From NCBI GenBank assembly GCA_958403205.1, contig CATXWM010000009.1, forward strand, positions 1 through 64,000: DNA of 64,000 bases, read 5' to 3'. The notes beneath the pieces are model-generated. The model was not told the DNA's origin. It worked only from the letters and a program-made list of their open reading frames with translations, and did no database searches. This stretch comes from an uncultured Collinsella sp. (GTDB lineage: Bacteria > Actinomycetota > Coriobacteriia > Coriobacteriales > Coriobacteriaceae). Shown piece by piece: positions 14,024-22,242 of the stretch; position 1 is the stretch's first letter, and the number at the start of each line of letters is the position of its first letter. Both the position numbers and the translations under genes were made by a program.

Positions 14024-15109
14024 TTAGGCCAGGTGCTCAATAACGGCATCGGCAAAGGCCTGCGTACCGACAGCGCCCTCGACGGAGCCGGTCTGGGCAC
14101 GACGTACGTCGCCGGTAACCTGCTTACCCTCGTCGAGCGTGGCGGACACGGCGGCGCGGATACGATTGGCCGCATCGTTCTCGCCCAGATGATCGAGCAT
14201 CATAGCCGCAGACAGAATCTCGGCCGTGGGGTTGGCGATATCCTGGCCCGCGATATCGGGCGCGGAGCCGTGCGTTGCCTCGAAGATGGCACAATCGGCA
14301 CCGATGTTGGAGCCGGGGGCCATACCTAAGCCGCCCACCAGGCCAGCGCACAGGTCGCTGACGATATCGCCGTACAGGTTGGGCAGCACCAGGACATCGA
14401 AGTCATTGGGGTTCTGGACCAGGCCCATGCAGGTAGCGTCGACGATCTTGTCGTTGAACTCGATATCGGGATAGCTGGCGGCCACCTCGCGCGCCACGCG
14501 CAGGAACAGGCCGTCGGTCGCCTTCATGATATTGGCCTTGTGCACGGCCGTCACCTTTTTGCGGCCGCAGCGGCGGGCATACTCAAAGGCATACTCCACA
14601 ATGCGGCGGCTCTTGGCGATAGAGATCGGCTTAATCGAGATGGCGGAATCGGCGGCGAAGGTCTTCTGACCCGAGCGCTCGACAAGCTGCGAGAGCTCCT
14701 CGACCTCGACAGCACCCTCATCGAACTCGATGCCGACGTAGAGGTCCTCGGTGTTCTCGCGCACGATGACCAGGTCGACGTCGCGGAAGCGCGAGCCGTC
14801 GCCCGGCTGCGACAGGCAGGGGCGCACGCAGGCATACAGGTCAAAGTGTTTGCGCAGGGCCACGTTGACGCTGCGGAAACCCGTGCCGACCGGCGTGGTG
14901 ATGGGGCCCTTGATGGCAACCTTGGTCTCGGCGACCGCATCGAGCACGTGTTGGGGCAGTGGCGTGCCAAACTCGTCCATGACGCCGGCACCGGCCTCCT
15001 GGACGTTCCAGTTGATCTGGACACCGGTGGCCTCGACCACGCGGCGCATGGCCTGCGTAATCTCGGGACCGATACCGTCACCGGGAATCAGGACTACATC
15101 GTGCGCCAT
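14024..15109 (-). CDS. NAD-type isocitrate dehydrogenase
   Basis: This 361-residue beta-decarboxylating dehydrogenase starts MAHDVVLIPGDGIGPEITQAMRRV. The substrate loop TPVGTGFRSVNVALRKHFDLYACVRP lies near residue 90 and VRENTEDLYVGIEF near residue 125. The metal-binding NLYGDIVSDLCAGLVGG and the cofactor motif HGSAPDIAGQDIANPTAEILSAAMML follow. The form resembles the NAD-dependent isocitrate dehydrogenases rather than isopropylmalate dehydrogenase, which lacks the GFRSVNVALRK phrasing. It would convert isocitrate to 2-oxoglutarate and CO2. It is the last of four tightly spaced minus-strand genes. Cofactor preference is inferred, not shown. Confidence 0.85.
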   Translation of the reverse strand: MAHDVVLIPGDGIGPEITQAMRRVVEATGVQINWNVQEAGAGVMDEFGTPLPQHVLDAVAETKVAIKGPITTPVGTGFRSVNVALRKHFDLYACVRPCLSQPGDGSRFRDVDLVIVRENTEDLYVGIEFDEGAVEVEELSQLVERSGQKTFAADSAISIKPISIAKSRRIVEYAFEYARRCGRKKVTAVHKANIMKATDGLFLRVAREVAASYPDIEFNDKIVDATCMGLVQNPNDFDVLVLPNLYGDIVSDLCAGLVGGLGMAPGSNIGADCAIFEATHGSAPDIAGQDIANPTAEILSAAMMLDHLGENDAANRIRAAVSATLDEGKQVTGDVRRAQTGSVEGAVGTQAFADAVIEHLA

Positions 15110-15115
15110 AATCTG

Positions 15116-15814
15116 TTACTCCTCGTTTTCGGCGTCGTCAGATTTTTTAACGCTAGCACGCTTCTTCTTTTTGGAGAGATCCAGGCCAAAACGTTTAACA
15201 AGCATTTCGCAAATTTCGCTCGAACGGGCCTTGAGATAGCTGCCCTTGCCGTTCTCGGCATCGAACTTAAGGCGCAACGCGAGCTTCTCGGCGACCTCGG
15301 CGTCGATCTCGCCCTGGCCAAACTCGTACAGGCAACCGAGCATGTCGCGATACTCGAGGTCGCCGTGGTAGCACTGAATGGCCTCGTCCAGGATGGGCCA
15401 AGCCTCGCGCGAACGCTCGACGCCCGTGGCGCCCCACACGCACAGCAGGCGGAAGGCGGCATAGCGCAGCGTGGAGGAAATCTCGTCGAACAGCGCGGTC
15501 TCGGCGCCCTCAAAGGCATCGCCCAGCTGCTCGGGGCAGGTGGTGGCGAGCGCCGTCAGGGCATCGAGGGCCTCCCAGCGGGTCTGAGCCTCGGGGCGGT
15601 CGAGCGCCTCGATCAGCGCGGGCACGCAGGGCACGACGCGCTGCGGATCGCGCTCGGCAAGCAGGTGCAGCACGCGAGCGGCAAACTGGCGGATGCGGCG
15701 CGTGGGGCAGCCGAGCTCCTGGACCAGGCGATCGACGGCGTTCTCGTTCTCCTCTGCCAGCTGAAGCTGTGCCAGCTCCTCGTCGGTGAGCTGTTCGTCT
15801 TTATTTTCTGCCAT
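15116..15814 (-). CDS. HEAT-repeat-like conserved protein
   Basis: This 232-residue protein has no recognised enzyme motif. It is built of paired helices in the HEAT style, for example VDRLVQELGCPTRRIRQFAARVLHLLAERDP and CVPALIEALDRPEAQTRWEALDALTALA. An acidic N-terminus precedes them and a lysine-rich C-terminus (LSKKKKRASVKK) follows. It ends six bases before the dehydrogenase start, so the two are translated together. Such proteins usually serve as scaffolds. A role linked to its neighbours is only a guess. Confidence 0.7.
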   Translation of the reverse strand: MAENKDEQLTDEELAQLQLAEENENAVDRLVQELGCPTRRIRQFAARVLHLLAERDPQRVVPCVPALIEALDRPEAQTRWEALDALTALATTCPEQLGDAFEGAETALFDEISSTLRYAAFRLLCVWGATGVERSREAWPILDEAIQCYHGDLEYRDMLGCLYEFGQGEIDAEVAEKLALRLKFDAENGKGSYLKARSSEICEMLVKRFGLDLSKKKKRASVKKSDDAENEE

Positions 15815-15829
15815 AGTTACCTCTTTTTA

Positions 15830-16258
15830 CTATTTCTTGGCGTGCTTGCCAGCACCCTTGCTGTCATCGGTGACCGAGATGAGCTGTCGGTCGGCCGCGC
15901 CATTGCGACGTGCACGGCGGCGCTCCTCGGCATCGCCCGCGTCGGCGGCGGCGCGATGGGCCTTGTTGACGTTAAAGACCTCGTCGTGCTTGCGCCACGG
16001 GCCGACGGACTCGCCAAAGCTCATCTTAAGGCCGGCGATAAAGCCGCCGAGCCAGCCGATCGGCGCAAACTGCACCAGCGGGAACAGCGAAAACACCCAG
16101 GTCAGCAGGATGACTGCCGCCGCTCCTGCAAAGTTGGCAATCCAGTAGTCGCGCTTGGTGATCACGCGCTTTTCGCACGCCCACTGGCCGCACAAAAAGC
16201 CAATGTAGATCGCAAAGAGAAAGAGCACCAGCGCTAGCACCACGAACGTCCAGTTCAT
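15830..16258 (-). CDS. Small integral membrane protein
   Basis: This 142-residue protein starts at ATG 16258, six bases after the stop of the upstream dehydrogenase gene; GGGGAG in that gene's last codons serves as ribosome site. It has about three hydrophobic helices (FVVLALVLFLFAIYIGFLCG, ANFAGAAAVILLTWVFSLF, IGWLGGFIAGL) followed by a charged tail rich in Arg and Lys. I do not recognise the family. Tight coupling on both sides places it in the same operon as the beta-hydroxyacid dehydrogenase and the HEAT protein. Confidence 0.72.
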   Translation of the reverse strand: MNWTFVVLALVLFLFAIYIGFLCGQWACEKRVITKRDYWIANFAGAAAVILLTWVFSLFPLVQFAPIGWLGGFIAGLKMSFGESVGPWRKHDEVFNVNKAHRAAADAGDAEERRRARRNGAADRQLISVTDDSKGAGKHAKK

Positions 16259-16263
16259 GGGCG

Positions 16264-17343
16264 CTACTCCCCGTGATGGTGGCCGCAGCAGCACTCGTGG
16301 CCATCATCATGGCCGTGGCCGCCGCAGCACTCGTGGTCCTCGCCATGGTGGTGGCCGCAACCGCACTCATGGTCGTCGCCGTGCTCGCCGCAACCGCAGC
16401 CTTCCTCGTGAGCACCATGCTCCTCGGGACGATACTGCGACCAGTCCAGACCGGCGGCGATGGCGTCGGCCTCCTCCTTATAGAGGACCGTGACGGCCTG
16501 GGTGCCCAGCTTGGCACCACCGATGGCATCAAGCATGTCGTAGAGCGTAAAGGCCACGTCGGCGCCGGGCAGCGCAAGCTCGCGGTCGTCGGCATAGGCG
16601 AGCGCCAAGCGCAGGTCCTTAATAAAGTGCTCGACCATAAAGCCGGGCTTGTAGTCGCCGTCGAGCGCCTTGGTAGCCAGGCTCTCCATGGCGCCGGACT
16701 TGCCGGTACCGCCCAGGATCATCTGGCGGGTCTTCTCCAGATCAAGGCCGCTCAGCTCGGCAAATGCCATGGCGTCTGCCATGCCGACCATGCAGGCGCC
16801 CAGCGACACCTGGTTGGCGAGCTTGGCAGCCTGGCCCTTGCCGGCGCCGTCGAAGCAGCAGATGTTGGCCGCAAAGGTGGCAAGGATGTCGCGGACCGGC
16901 GCGATGTCGTTCTCGGTAGCGCCCACGATAGCCGTGAGCGTACCGGCGATAGCGCCCGACTCGCCGCCGGTGACGGGGCAGTCAAACGCCATGCGACCAG
17001 AAACCTGGGCGGCCTCGGCAATGTCACGGGCAAGCTCGGGCGAGCTCGTGGTGAGGTCGATCAAGACCGCGCCGGGCTTAGTGCACGCGAGCAGGCCGTC
17101 GCCCGCCAGGTAGAGTTCCTCGACCTCGGAGGGATAGCCCACCATGGTAAAGACGACATCGGCGTTCGCCGCGGCATCGGCCGGCGTATCTGCCCAGACG
17201 GCGCCGCGCTCGATAAGTGCCGCCGCCTTGGACTTGGTGCGGTTGTTGACCGTGACGGGATAGCCGGCGTCCAGAATGTGGCCGGCGATGGGGGCACCCA
17301 TGATTCCGGTGCCGATGAATGCGACGGAGAGCTTGTTTGCCAT
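16264..17343 (-). CDS. Beta-hydroxyacid dehydrogenase with His/Cys-rich C-terminal tail
   Basis: This 359-residue NAD(P) oxidoreductase belongs to the 3-hydroxyisobutyrate/tartronate semialdehyde reductase family. The Rossmann motif FIGTGIMGAPIAGHILDAGY lies at residues 9-28. The substrate motif DCPVTGGESGA is at 121 and the catalytic Lys is in GAGKGQAAKLANQ (Lys174). The conserved domain ends near residue 305. A tail of 51 residues follows with 14 His and 9 Cys in repeated HEC-GCGHHHGE-like units. Such a tail is not part of the family and suggests metal storage or delivery. The substrate is unknown. It heads a four-gene operon with isocitrate dehydrogenase at its end. Confidence 0.85.
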   Translation of the reverse strand: MANKLSVAFIGTGIMGAPIAGHILDAGYPVTVNNRTKSKAAALIERGAVWADTPADAAANADVVFTMVGYPSEVEELYLAGDGLLACTKPGAVLIDLTTSSPELARDIAEAAQVSGRMAFDCPVTGGESGAIAGTLTAIVGATENDIAPVRDILATFAANICCFDGAGKGQAAKLANQVSLGACMVGMADAMAFAELSGLDLEKTRQMILGGTGKSGAMESLATKALDGDYKPGFMVEHFIKDLRLALAYADDRELALPGADVAFTLYDMLDAIGGAKLGTQAVTVLYKEEADAIAAGLDWSQYRPEEHGAHEEGCGCGEHGDDHECGCGHHHGEDHECCGGHGHDDGHECCCGHHHGE

Positions 17344-17441
17344 GAAACCTTTCCTTTTGGGTTGGGTGTTGTTACCAGGTTGAATACTCGGTGCCAGCGT
17401 TTGGGCTGTGAGTCGAGGGCGATTACGGACGCAGCGCTTGC

Positions 17442-18395
17442 CTACTGACCGCGCACGCGGCGGGCGATACGGTCGGAAAGCGACGCCTTGTCGGCGCGGT
17501 TCTTACCCCAAAACGCGCAGCCCACCATGCCGGGGCCCACGTGCGAGCCGATGGTGGGACCCACGGAGCCGCGAATGATCGTGACGTCGGCGCAACCCTC
17601 CTCCTTGCGGATGGCGGCTTCGAGCCAGTCACCATCCTTTTCGGCATCGGCCGTCATGATGGCGATGGGCATGGTGCGATCGGGCACGTAGTTCTCGCGG
17701 AACGACTTGAGGATGGACTTGAGCGCCTTCTTGCGGCCGCGGTTGACGCCAATCAGCGACAGCGAGCCGGCCAGGTCGTAGGAGAGCTCGGGCTTGACGT
17801 CGAGCTTTGCCGTGAGCTGCGCCGCCGCGGGCGGAATACGGCCGCCGGCAGCCAGCGCATCGAAGCTCTCGAGCGTAAAGTAGCCGTGGACGTAGGTCTT
17901 TGCCTCGTTTGCCCAATCGACCAGCTGCTTGGCGGTCAGTCCCGCCGAACGCTGGCGCACGGCCTCAAGCGCCAAGAGCGCGCCGGTCGCGCAGGGCAGG
18001 GCGTTGTCGACCACGTAGAGCTCAAAGTTGGGATACTCGGCGCGCACGGCATCTGCCGCCTGGCACGCGGAGTTGTAGCTCGACGACAGCGCCGAGGTAA
18101 AGCACAGGTAGACCGTGGGCGTACCCTCTTTGGCGCACTCGGTAAAGAACTCGATATAGCGACCGAGCGACACGGCGGAGGTAGACACACGAGCGCCGGC
18201 GCGCATGCGGTCGTAGAACTCCTTAGGGCTCATGCTCGACCAGATGTCATCCGTGCGCTCTTCGCCATCGATAATGAAGGGGAAACCCAGGATATCGACA
18301 TCGAGGTTCGCGGCGACCTCGGGGCTAAAGTCGCAGCAAGTATCGACGACGATGCGGCAACGGTTCGAATGACCGGCGGATGCGGCCTTGTCCAT
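17442..18395 (-). CDS. DegV family fatty-acid-binding protein
   Basis: This 317-residue protein starts at ATG 18395 with AAGGAG eight bases upstream. It has the DegV layout: an N-terminal RIVVDTCCDFSPEVAANLDV strand, FMxRxR-like YDRMRAGARVSTSAVSLGRYIEFF, CFTSALSSSYNSACQAA, and a C-terminal SVGPTIGSHVGPGMVGCAFWG. DegV proteins (FakB type) bind a fatty acid and present it to the kinase FakA for phosphorylation. No fakA is seen here. The gene is 98 bases upstream of the dehydrogenase operon, in the same direction. Confidence 0.88.
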   Translation of the reverse strand: MDKAASAGHSNRCRIVVDTCCDFSPEVAANLDVDILGFPFIIDGEERTDDIWSSMSPKEFYDRMRAGARVSTSAVSLGRYIEFFTECAKEGTPTVYLCFTSALSSSYNSACQAADAVRAEYPNFELYVVDNALPCATGALLALEAVRQRSAGLTAKQLVDWANEAKTYVHGYFTLESFDALAAGGRIPPAAAQLTAKLDVKPELSYDLAGSLSLIGVNRGRKKALKSILKSFRENYVPDRTMPIAIMTADAEKDGDWLEAAIRKEEGCADVTIIRGSVGPTIGSHVGPGMVGCAFWGKNRADKASLSDRIARRVRGQ

Positions 18396-18418
18396 CAAAG
18401 CGACTCCTTACGTAAAAA

Positions 18419-18445
18419 GGCGGCCACCCGCATGGGATGGCCGCC
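18419..18445 (-). terminator. Terminator of hpf
   Basis: GGCGGCCA pairs with TGGCCGCC and reads into TTTTTACG on the minus strand, between hpf and the degV gene. Confidence 0.88.
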
Positions 18446-18474
18446 AACCGTTAACTCATGCAAGTTAACGTATT

Positions 18475-19059
18475 TTACTCGTCAAGTGTTTCGATGCGGG
18501 GCTTGATGATGCCATATCCACCATTCTTACGGTGATACACCACATTGATGAGACCGGTCGTCGCGTTCTCGAACACGTAGAAGTCGTGGCCCAGCAAATC
18601 GGTCTGCACCAGCGCCTGCTCCTCGGTCATCGGGGTGACATCGATGACCTTCTCGCGGACGAGCAGGTCGTCGTCCTCCTCGGGCAGCAGCAGGTCGGCC
18701 AGATCCTCGACACGCTCGACCGGCGCGACATCCGCGGCACTGGCACCACCCTGGCGGTTGTCCACGACCTTGGTCTTGAACTTGCGCAGCTGGCGGGTGA
18801 CCTTATCGGCGGAGAGATCGATGGCGGCATACATATCTGCGCCGTGCTCGGCAACGCGAATCACAGAACCGCGGACACGAACCGTGACCTCGACGATTGC
18901 CGGGTTGGGGTTCGAGGGGTTCTTCTCATAACGAAGCACGACGTCGACTGTCATGGGCTCGATATCGAAAACCTTGAGCGCCTCGCCGATCTTCTCATCC
19001 ACATGCGCACGCAGAGCATCGGTTACCGTCGTCTTGCGTCCAGAAACCTTGATATCCAT
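18475..19059 (-). CDS. hpf: Ribosome hibernation-promoting factor, long form
   Basis: This 194-residue protein starts at ATG 19059 after TTGGAG; an in-frame ATG at 19119 has no site. Residues 1-100 form the S30AE domain (MDIKVSGRKTTVTDALRAHV, VTVRVRGSVIRVAEHGADMYAAIDLSADKV). After an acidic linker, residues 135-194 form the long-form dimerisation domain (PMTEEQALVQTDLLGHDFYVFENATTGLINVVYHRKNGGYGIIKP in pieces). It joins two 30S subunits into silent 100S ribosomes when growth slows. It has its own terminator. Confidence 0.95.
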   Translation of the reverse strand: MDIKVSGRKTTVTDALRAHVDEKIGEALKVFDIEPMTVDVVLRYEKNPSNPNPAIVEVTVRVRGSVIRVAEHGADMYAAIDLSADKVTRQLRKFKTKVVDNRQGGASAADVAPVERVEDLADLLLPEEDDDLLVREKVIDVTPMTEEQALVQTDLLGHDFYVFENATTGLINVVYHRKNGGYGIIKPRIETLDE

Positions 19060-19281
19060 ACGTGGCTCCAATCTGCCTCGGGGACTTACTGTACTGGCTA
19101 TGTACCCATTGCCGTGCATTTAATCACGCGAATTCCCAAAGACCCGAATAACGACTGCTTGATACCGCATACCGAAGTCTCGCACTTTTCCGTGACAAAG
19201 TGCGCTATAGGAGGGCGTCGGCAAAGCTAGTTTTTTTCCTGGAAATCAGCTTTTACCTGCCGTTTTTACCAAAATAGAAAA

Positions 19282-19310
19282 GCCGGGCTCCCTTATTGGG
19301 GAGACCCGGC
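19282..19310 (-). terminator. Terminator of the solute-binding lipoprotein gene
   Basis: GCCGGGCTCCC pairs with GGGGAGACCCGGC with one interruption and reads into TTTTCTATTTT on the minus strand. It lies 67 bases after the gene's stop. Confidence 0.85.
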
Positions 19311-19376
19311 CATGCGTGTTGAAACCGTGAAGAAGCGCCTTGTTCAGCGTGTGGCAGGCGCCACCCCTACCAATAA

Positions 19377-20387
19377 CTAGCTATTGAGCTTGTTGATGTC
19401 ATCGTCGGTGATGGTGCCCTCCTGGCTAGACGACGGGCCGTCGCCGTTGTTATCAGAGGCGTCGCCATCGGAGGACTCGGTCTCGTTGGACGTGGAGTCG
19501 GATGCCTGCACATTGGCCCCCGAAACGGTCTTGGCGGTAAGGTCATAGGGCATCTGTCCGTACCAGACGCAGTGGACCGCCTCGAGCGTGCCGTCGACCG
19601 TGATACCGTCGAGGGCATCACTCACGGCACGGCACAGTTCATCGTTAGAGCTAAGGCCTGCGACGCCAAGCGTGGAGGGCGCCTCGAGCGTGCCGACATA
19701 GGAGATCTGGCTCATCAGACGCGCGAGGTAACCACCGGCCGTGGAATCACAGATCACGTAATCGACCTCGCCCGACTCGAGTGCCTCGAAGCACTCGTTG
19801 ATGTTGGAGAAGGTCTTTTGGTTGGCGGTGATGCTTTGCTTGGCGAGCGCCTCCTGCGAGGCCGAGGAGGTCTGAACGCCCAGGGTAGCGGTGTTAAGCG
19901 TTTCGGTGGAAACGCTCAGCGACTCGCCGTCACTGCTCTTGCCGAATACGGCGGCGGCATCGTACAGACAGGTGCCAAGCGAGCTGATGTCGCCGCCCGC
20001 AGACTTGATGTCGCCAATGAAGATGTCCGCCTTTTTATCGCTGAGCGCGGAATCGGCCGAGGACGCATCGACAAAGGCGACCTTGAGACCCATGCGGCAT
20101 GCGAGGGCACGAGCGGCATCGACCGCATAGCCCGTGAGGTTTCCGTCGGCATCCTGCATGGCCTGCGGTGCATCGGACGTATCGAGGGCGACCGTCAGGG
20201 TTCCCGGCGTGACCAGGGCATCGTCCGATACCGTGGGGGTAACGGTCTCGCGCTCGATCTGGTCGATCGTGGGCGTCGTGAACGTGGACAGTGGATTGAA
20301 CGCGCATCCACTCAGGCCCAAAACGGCAATGACCACCGCGGTCCCAGCACCTAACCGAGCCGCATGCATCAAGCTGCCCCTCACCAT
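19377..20387 (-). CDS. Solute-binding lipoprotein, family 3 (polar amino-acid type)
   Basis: This protein of about 336 residues begins MVRGSLMHAARLGAGTAVVIAVLGLSGC, where LSGC is the lipobox. ATG 20387 is used; ATG 20369 with AGGGG upstream is equally likely. The mature part has the family-3 pattern LTVALDTSDAPQAMQDADGNLTGYAVDAARALACRMGL, DIFIGDI, and ECFEALESGEVDYVICDSTAGGYLA. The last 45 residues are a Ser/Asp/Asn-rich tail. It is anchored on the outer face of the membrane and hands a small solute to an ABC permease. No permease or ATPase gene is adjacent. Confidence 0.85.
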   Translation of the reverse strand: MVRGSLMHAARLGAGTAVVIAVLGLSGCAFNPLSTFTTPTIDQIERETVTPTVSDDALVTPGTLTVALDTSDAPQAMQDADGNLTGYAVDAARALACRMGLKVAFVDASSADSALSDKKADIFIGDIKSAGGDISSLGTCLYDAAAVFGKSSDGESLSVSTETLNTATLGVQTSSASQEALAKQSITANQKTFSNINECFEALESGEVDYVICDSTAGGYLARLMSQISYVGTLEAPSTLGVAGLSSNDELCRAVSDALDGITVDGTLEAVHCVWYGQMPYDLTAKTVSGANVQASDSTSNETESSDGDASDNNGDGPSSSQEGTITDDDINKLNS

Positions 20388-20780
20388 GTCCACTACCCTG
20401 CCTTCTGTGTCGTATACGATCCGTGCCCCGCACGGAATATCGGGTTGTTCCCACCAGCTGACCTGGTATTTGACCCCACACTTGCGCACCGGGGCGTTTG
20501 CTCGGGAGGCCGCAGCCACCTTCACGACTGGCCCGCTCGCCCGCGAGGCGGTATTGCCCCAAAGAAAGTAGAACGGACGGTGCGGCTTACATCTAGGACG
20601 CGCCATGATCGCGCCGCGCGCACGCGGTCGCTTACGTGGATCCCTTTGACCGCGTCTGTCTTGGACTAGGATGGACATTTCGTCCGTCCGCAACCACAGC
20701 CTGGCAGGAACGTAGCGCATTATAGCTAAGTTCAAGCTAAAGTTTAAGGTTAGGGGCGTCATTCGCACCGTGAGCACAGA
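20388..20780 (-). other. Upstream region with an unexplained open frame
   Basis: The lipoprotein frame stays open for about 130 codons upstream of the signal peptide, with phrases such as RPFYFLWGNTASRASG and KYQVSWWEQPDIPCGAR. No ribosome site supports these starts and they would bury the lipobox. It is probably leader sequence or a chance open frame in GC-rich DNA. A structured leader RNA is another option. Confidence 0.35.
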
Positions 20781-20867
20781 TTTTGCAGGTCGGAGCGGAC
20801 CATTCGTGCCCCCATGAAGCCAGGAGCTCCCCTACGGGGAGCTCCGGGGCACCCGTCTCAGAGCGCC

Positions 20868-21085
20868 GTGTGCAAAAAACGGCAAATATGAGTACTGTCA
20901 CCAATTTAGTAGCAGCGTTTTTCCGCCCCGCGAGCCCTTTTTGAGTTCCGCACAGCCTGCTTGGCGCCAAGATATTCCACATTCGTTTATTATCTCTTCA
21001 ATGAATCCAAATTTTCGGCCCAAGTTTCTTTGTTTTTACTGCCACTAATCTAGTAACAGTACTCATATTTGCCGTTTTTTGCACA
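20868..21085. repeat. 218-bp element bounded by perfect 30-bp inverted repeats
   Basis: Arm one (20868-20897) begins TGTGCAAAAAACGGCAAATA and arm two (21056-21085) is its exact reverse complement. The interior of 158 bases is AT-rich and holds no supported gene. An adjacent hairpin GGAGCTCC...GGGAGCTCC lies at 20823-20845. The layout resembles a small non-autonomous element. The rest of the gap from 20781 to 21235 shows no gene. Confidence 0.75.
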
Positions 21086-21235
21086 GGGCATATAAACAGA
21101 CCTCCCTATAAAGCCATAGTTTTACGCCGGCTTGAACCCAAAGCACGCTCGGAGCGTATTCAGCAGAGCATCTTGCCTCTTTCGACGCGCCTCTACGCGA
21201 TTCTGATATCGCTTACCCATACGCTGGTGGATGCG

Positions 21236-22231
21236 TCATGCGAGTGCCTCCATTGCCTCCATGTCGCAAAGCATCTCGTTATTGACCGTCGCGACCTCGA
21301 TTCCCATAGTAATCAAGCCCGTATTGCGTTTTTCATCATGGATACGCCCCCTCCGGGAGGAATGACCCAGCTCACCGTTGTATTCAAGGTCAAACCGGGC
21401 TGTTTCCTGGTACGCATCGCAAACTGCATACGGCATCCCCGAGATTGCCTGCGCGCGGTCATCGAACTCGATCTTGTAGTCGGTCTTAAAGGGACCGCAG
21501 GCAAATCCGCCATAGGAAAACGGAAGCGAAAACATGGCAAGCATGATGCACTCCATGGGTGAGCGCAGGTTTTCTGACAGGTAGGGACACAGGCGTAGCA
21601 GTTGTTTGGCCGCACTCCCCTTGCATGCCGCAGGGTAATCTGCCAGGCGATCGGGCGTCAACACCGGCTCGACTTCAAAGTAGCCCACGTCTGCCGGTTG
21701 GTCCTTATCCTTTGCAAGTCTATTCGCAACAGGCGAGGTGTAGGGAGGCAGATACTTCCCGCGATCGCTTAGTGAAATCTTGGAACACAGTTCCTGGGCC
21801 AGGGCAAACGCCTGGATACAGCCGACCTCGCGGGCGACGGCAACACAAAGGGCCTCGGGAGATAGGCTGTACACCCCCGGTTCCACCTCTAGAATCGAGC
21901 CGACAGGCAACCCGGAACACGCGGACCAGCCCACGCCAGGCATGCGTCGGCGCTGCGCCGCAGATCCCACCAGCAAGCACAGATCTTCTTGCACCTCGCC
22001 GCTTTTGGCTCCAATTCGCACCAGGTCGGGAAGATAGATATCCTCGGTCGAAGGCGATGACGTACACAGCACGCGGCGCTCTTCATCGGGATTGAGGTCC
22101 TTCCAGCCGATGTAGCCCATCTGCCGGCGCTCGGCGCGCATCATACGCAACGCCGAGGCACCCGTCAGGATCACGGAAGCCGCAAGCTGCTCTTTTGTCG
22201 GCTTGTTGCGCTGTTTGATTGTTACCGCCAC
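21236..22231 (-). CDS. Hypothetical protein with Vsr/DUF559-like C-terminus
   Basis: This 331-residue protein is read from GTG 22231, eight bases after AGGGG; a TTG at 22249 overlapping the comF stop is an alternative. The middle is unrecognised. The C-terminal 60 residues read FDLEYNGELGHSSRRGRIHDEKRNTGLITMGIEVATV, which has the shape of Vsr/DUF559 nucleases: an acidic residue in a strand, a basic loop, D-x-x-R-x-x-x-L and a final beta strand. A PD-(D/E)xK nuclease fold is therefore possible. The N-terminus may be a DNA-binding domain, as in AbiEi-like proteins. It follows comF directly in the same direction. Confidence 0.6.
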   Translation of the reverse strand: MAVTIKQRNKPTKEQLAASVILTGASALRMMRAERRQMGYIGWKDLNPDEERRVLCTSSPSTEDIYLPDLVRIGAKSGEVQEDLCLLVGSAAQRRRMPGVGWSACSGLPVGSILEVEPGVYSLSPEALCVAVAREVGCIQAFALAQELCSKISLSDRGKYLPPYTSPVANRLAKDKDQPADVGYFEVEPVLTPDRLADYPAACKGSAAKQLLRLCPYLSENLRSPMECIMLAMFSLPFSYGGFACGPFKTDYKIEFDDRAQAISGMPYAVCDAYQETARFDLEYNGELGHSSRRGRIHDEKRNTGLITMGIEVATVNNEMLCDMEAMEALA

Positions 22232-22242
22232 ACGAATCACCC

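Noticed and set aside
19059..19119. Longer N-terminus for HPF starting at 19119
   Set aside because: The extra 20 residues are not part of the S30AE domain and lack a ribosome site, while ATG 19059 has one.
20410..20570. RNase P or tmRNA-like RNA upstream of the solute-binding lipoprotein
   Set aside because: The conserved core words of these RNAs are missing; only local GC-rich pairing is seen.
20737..20982. An 81-codon minus-strand frame next to the 20868 inverted repeat
   Set aside because: It runs through one arm of the repeat and a nearby hairpin, has no ribosome site and no recognisable domain.
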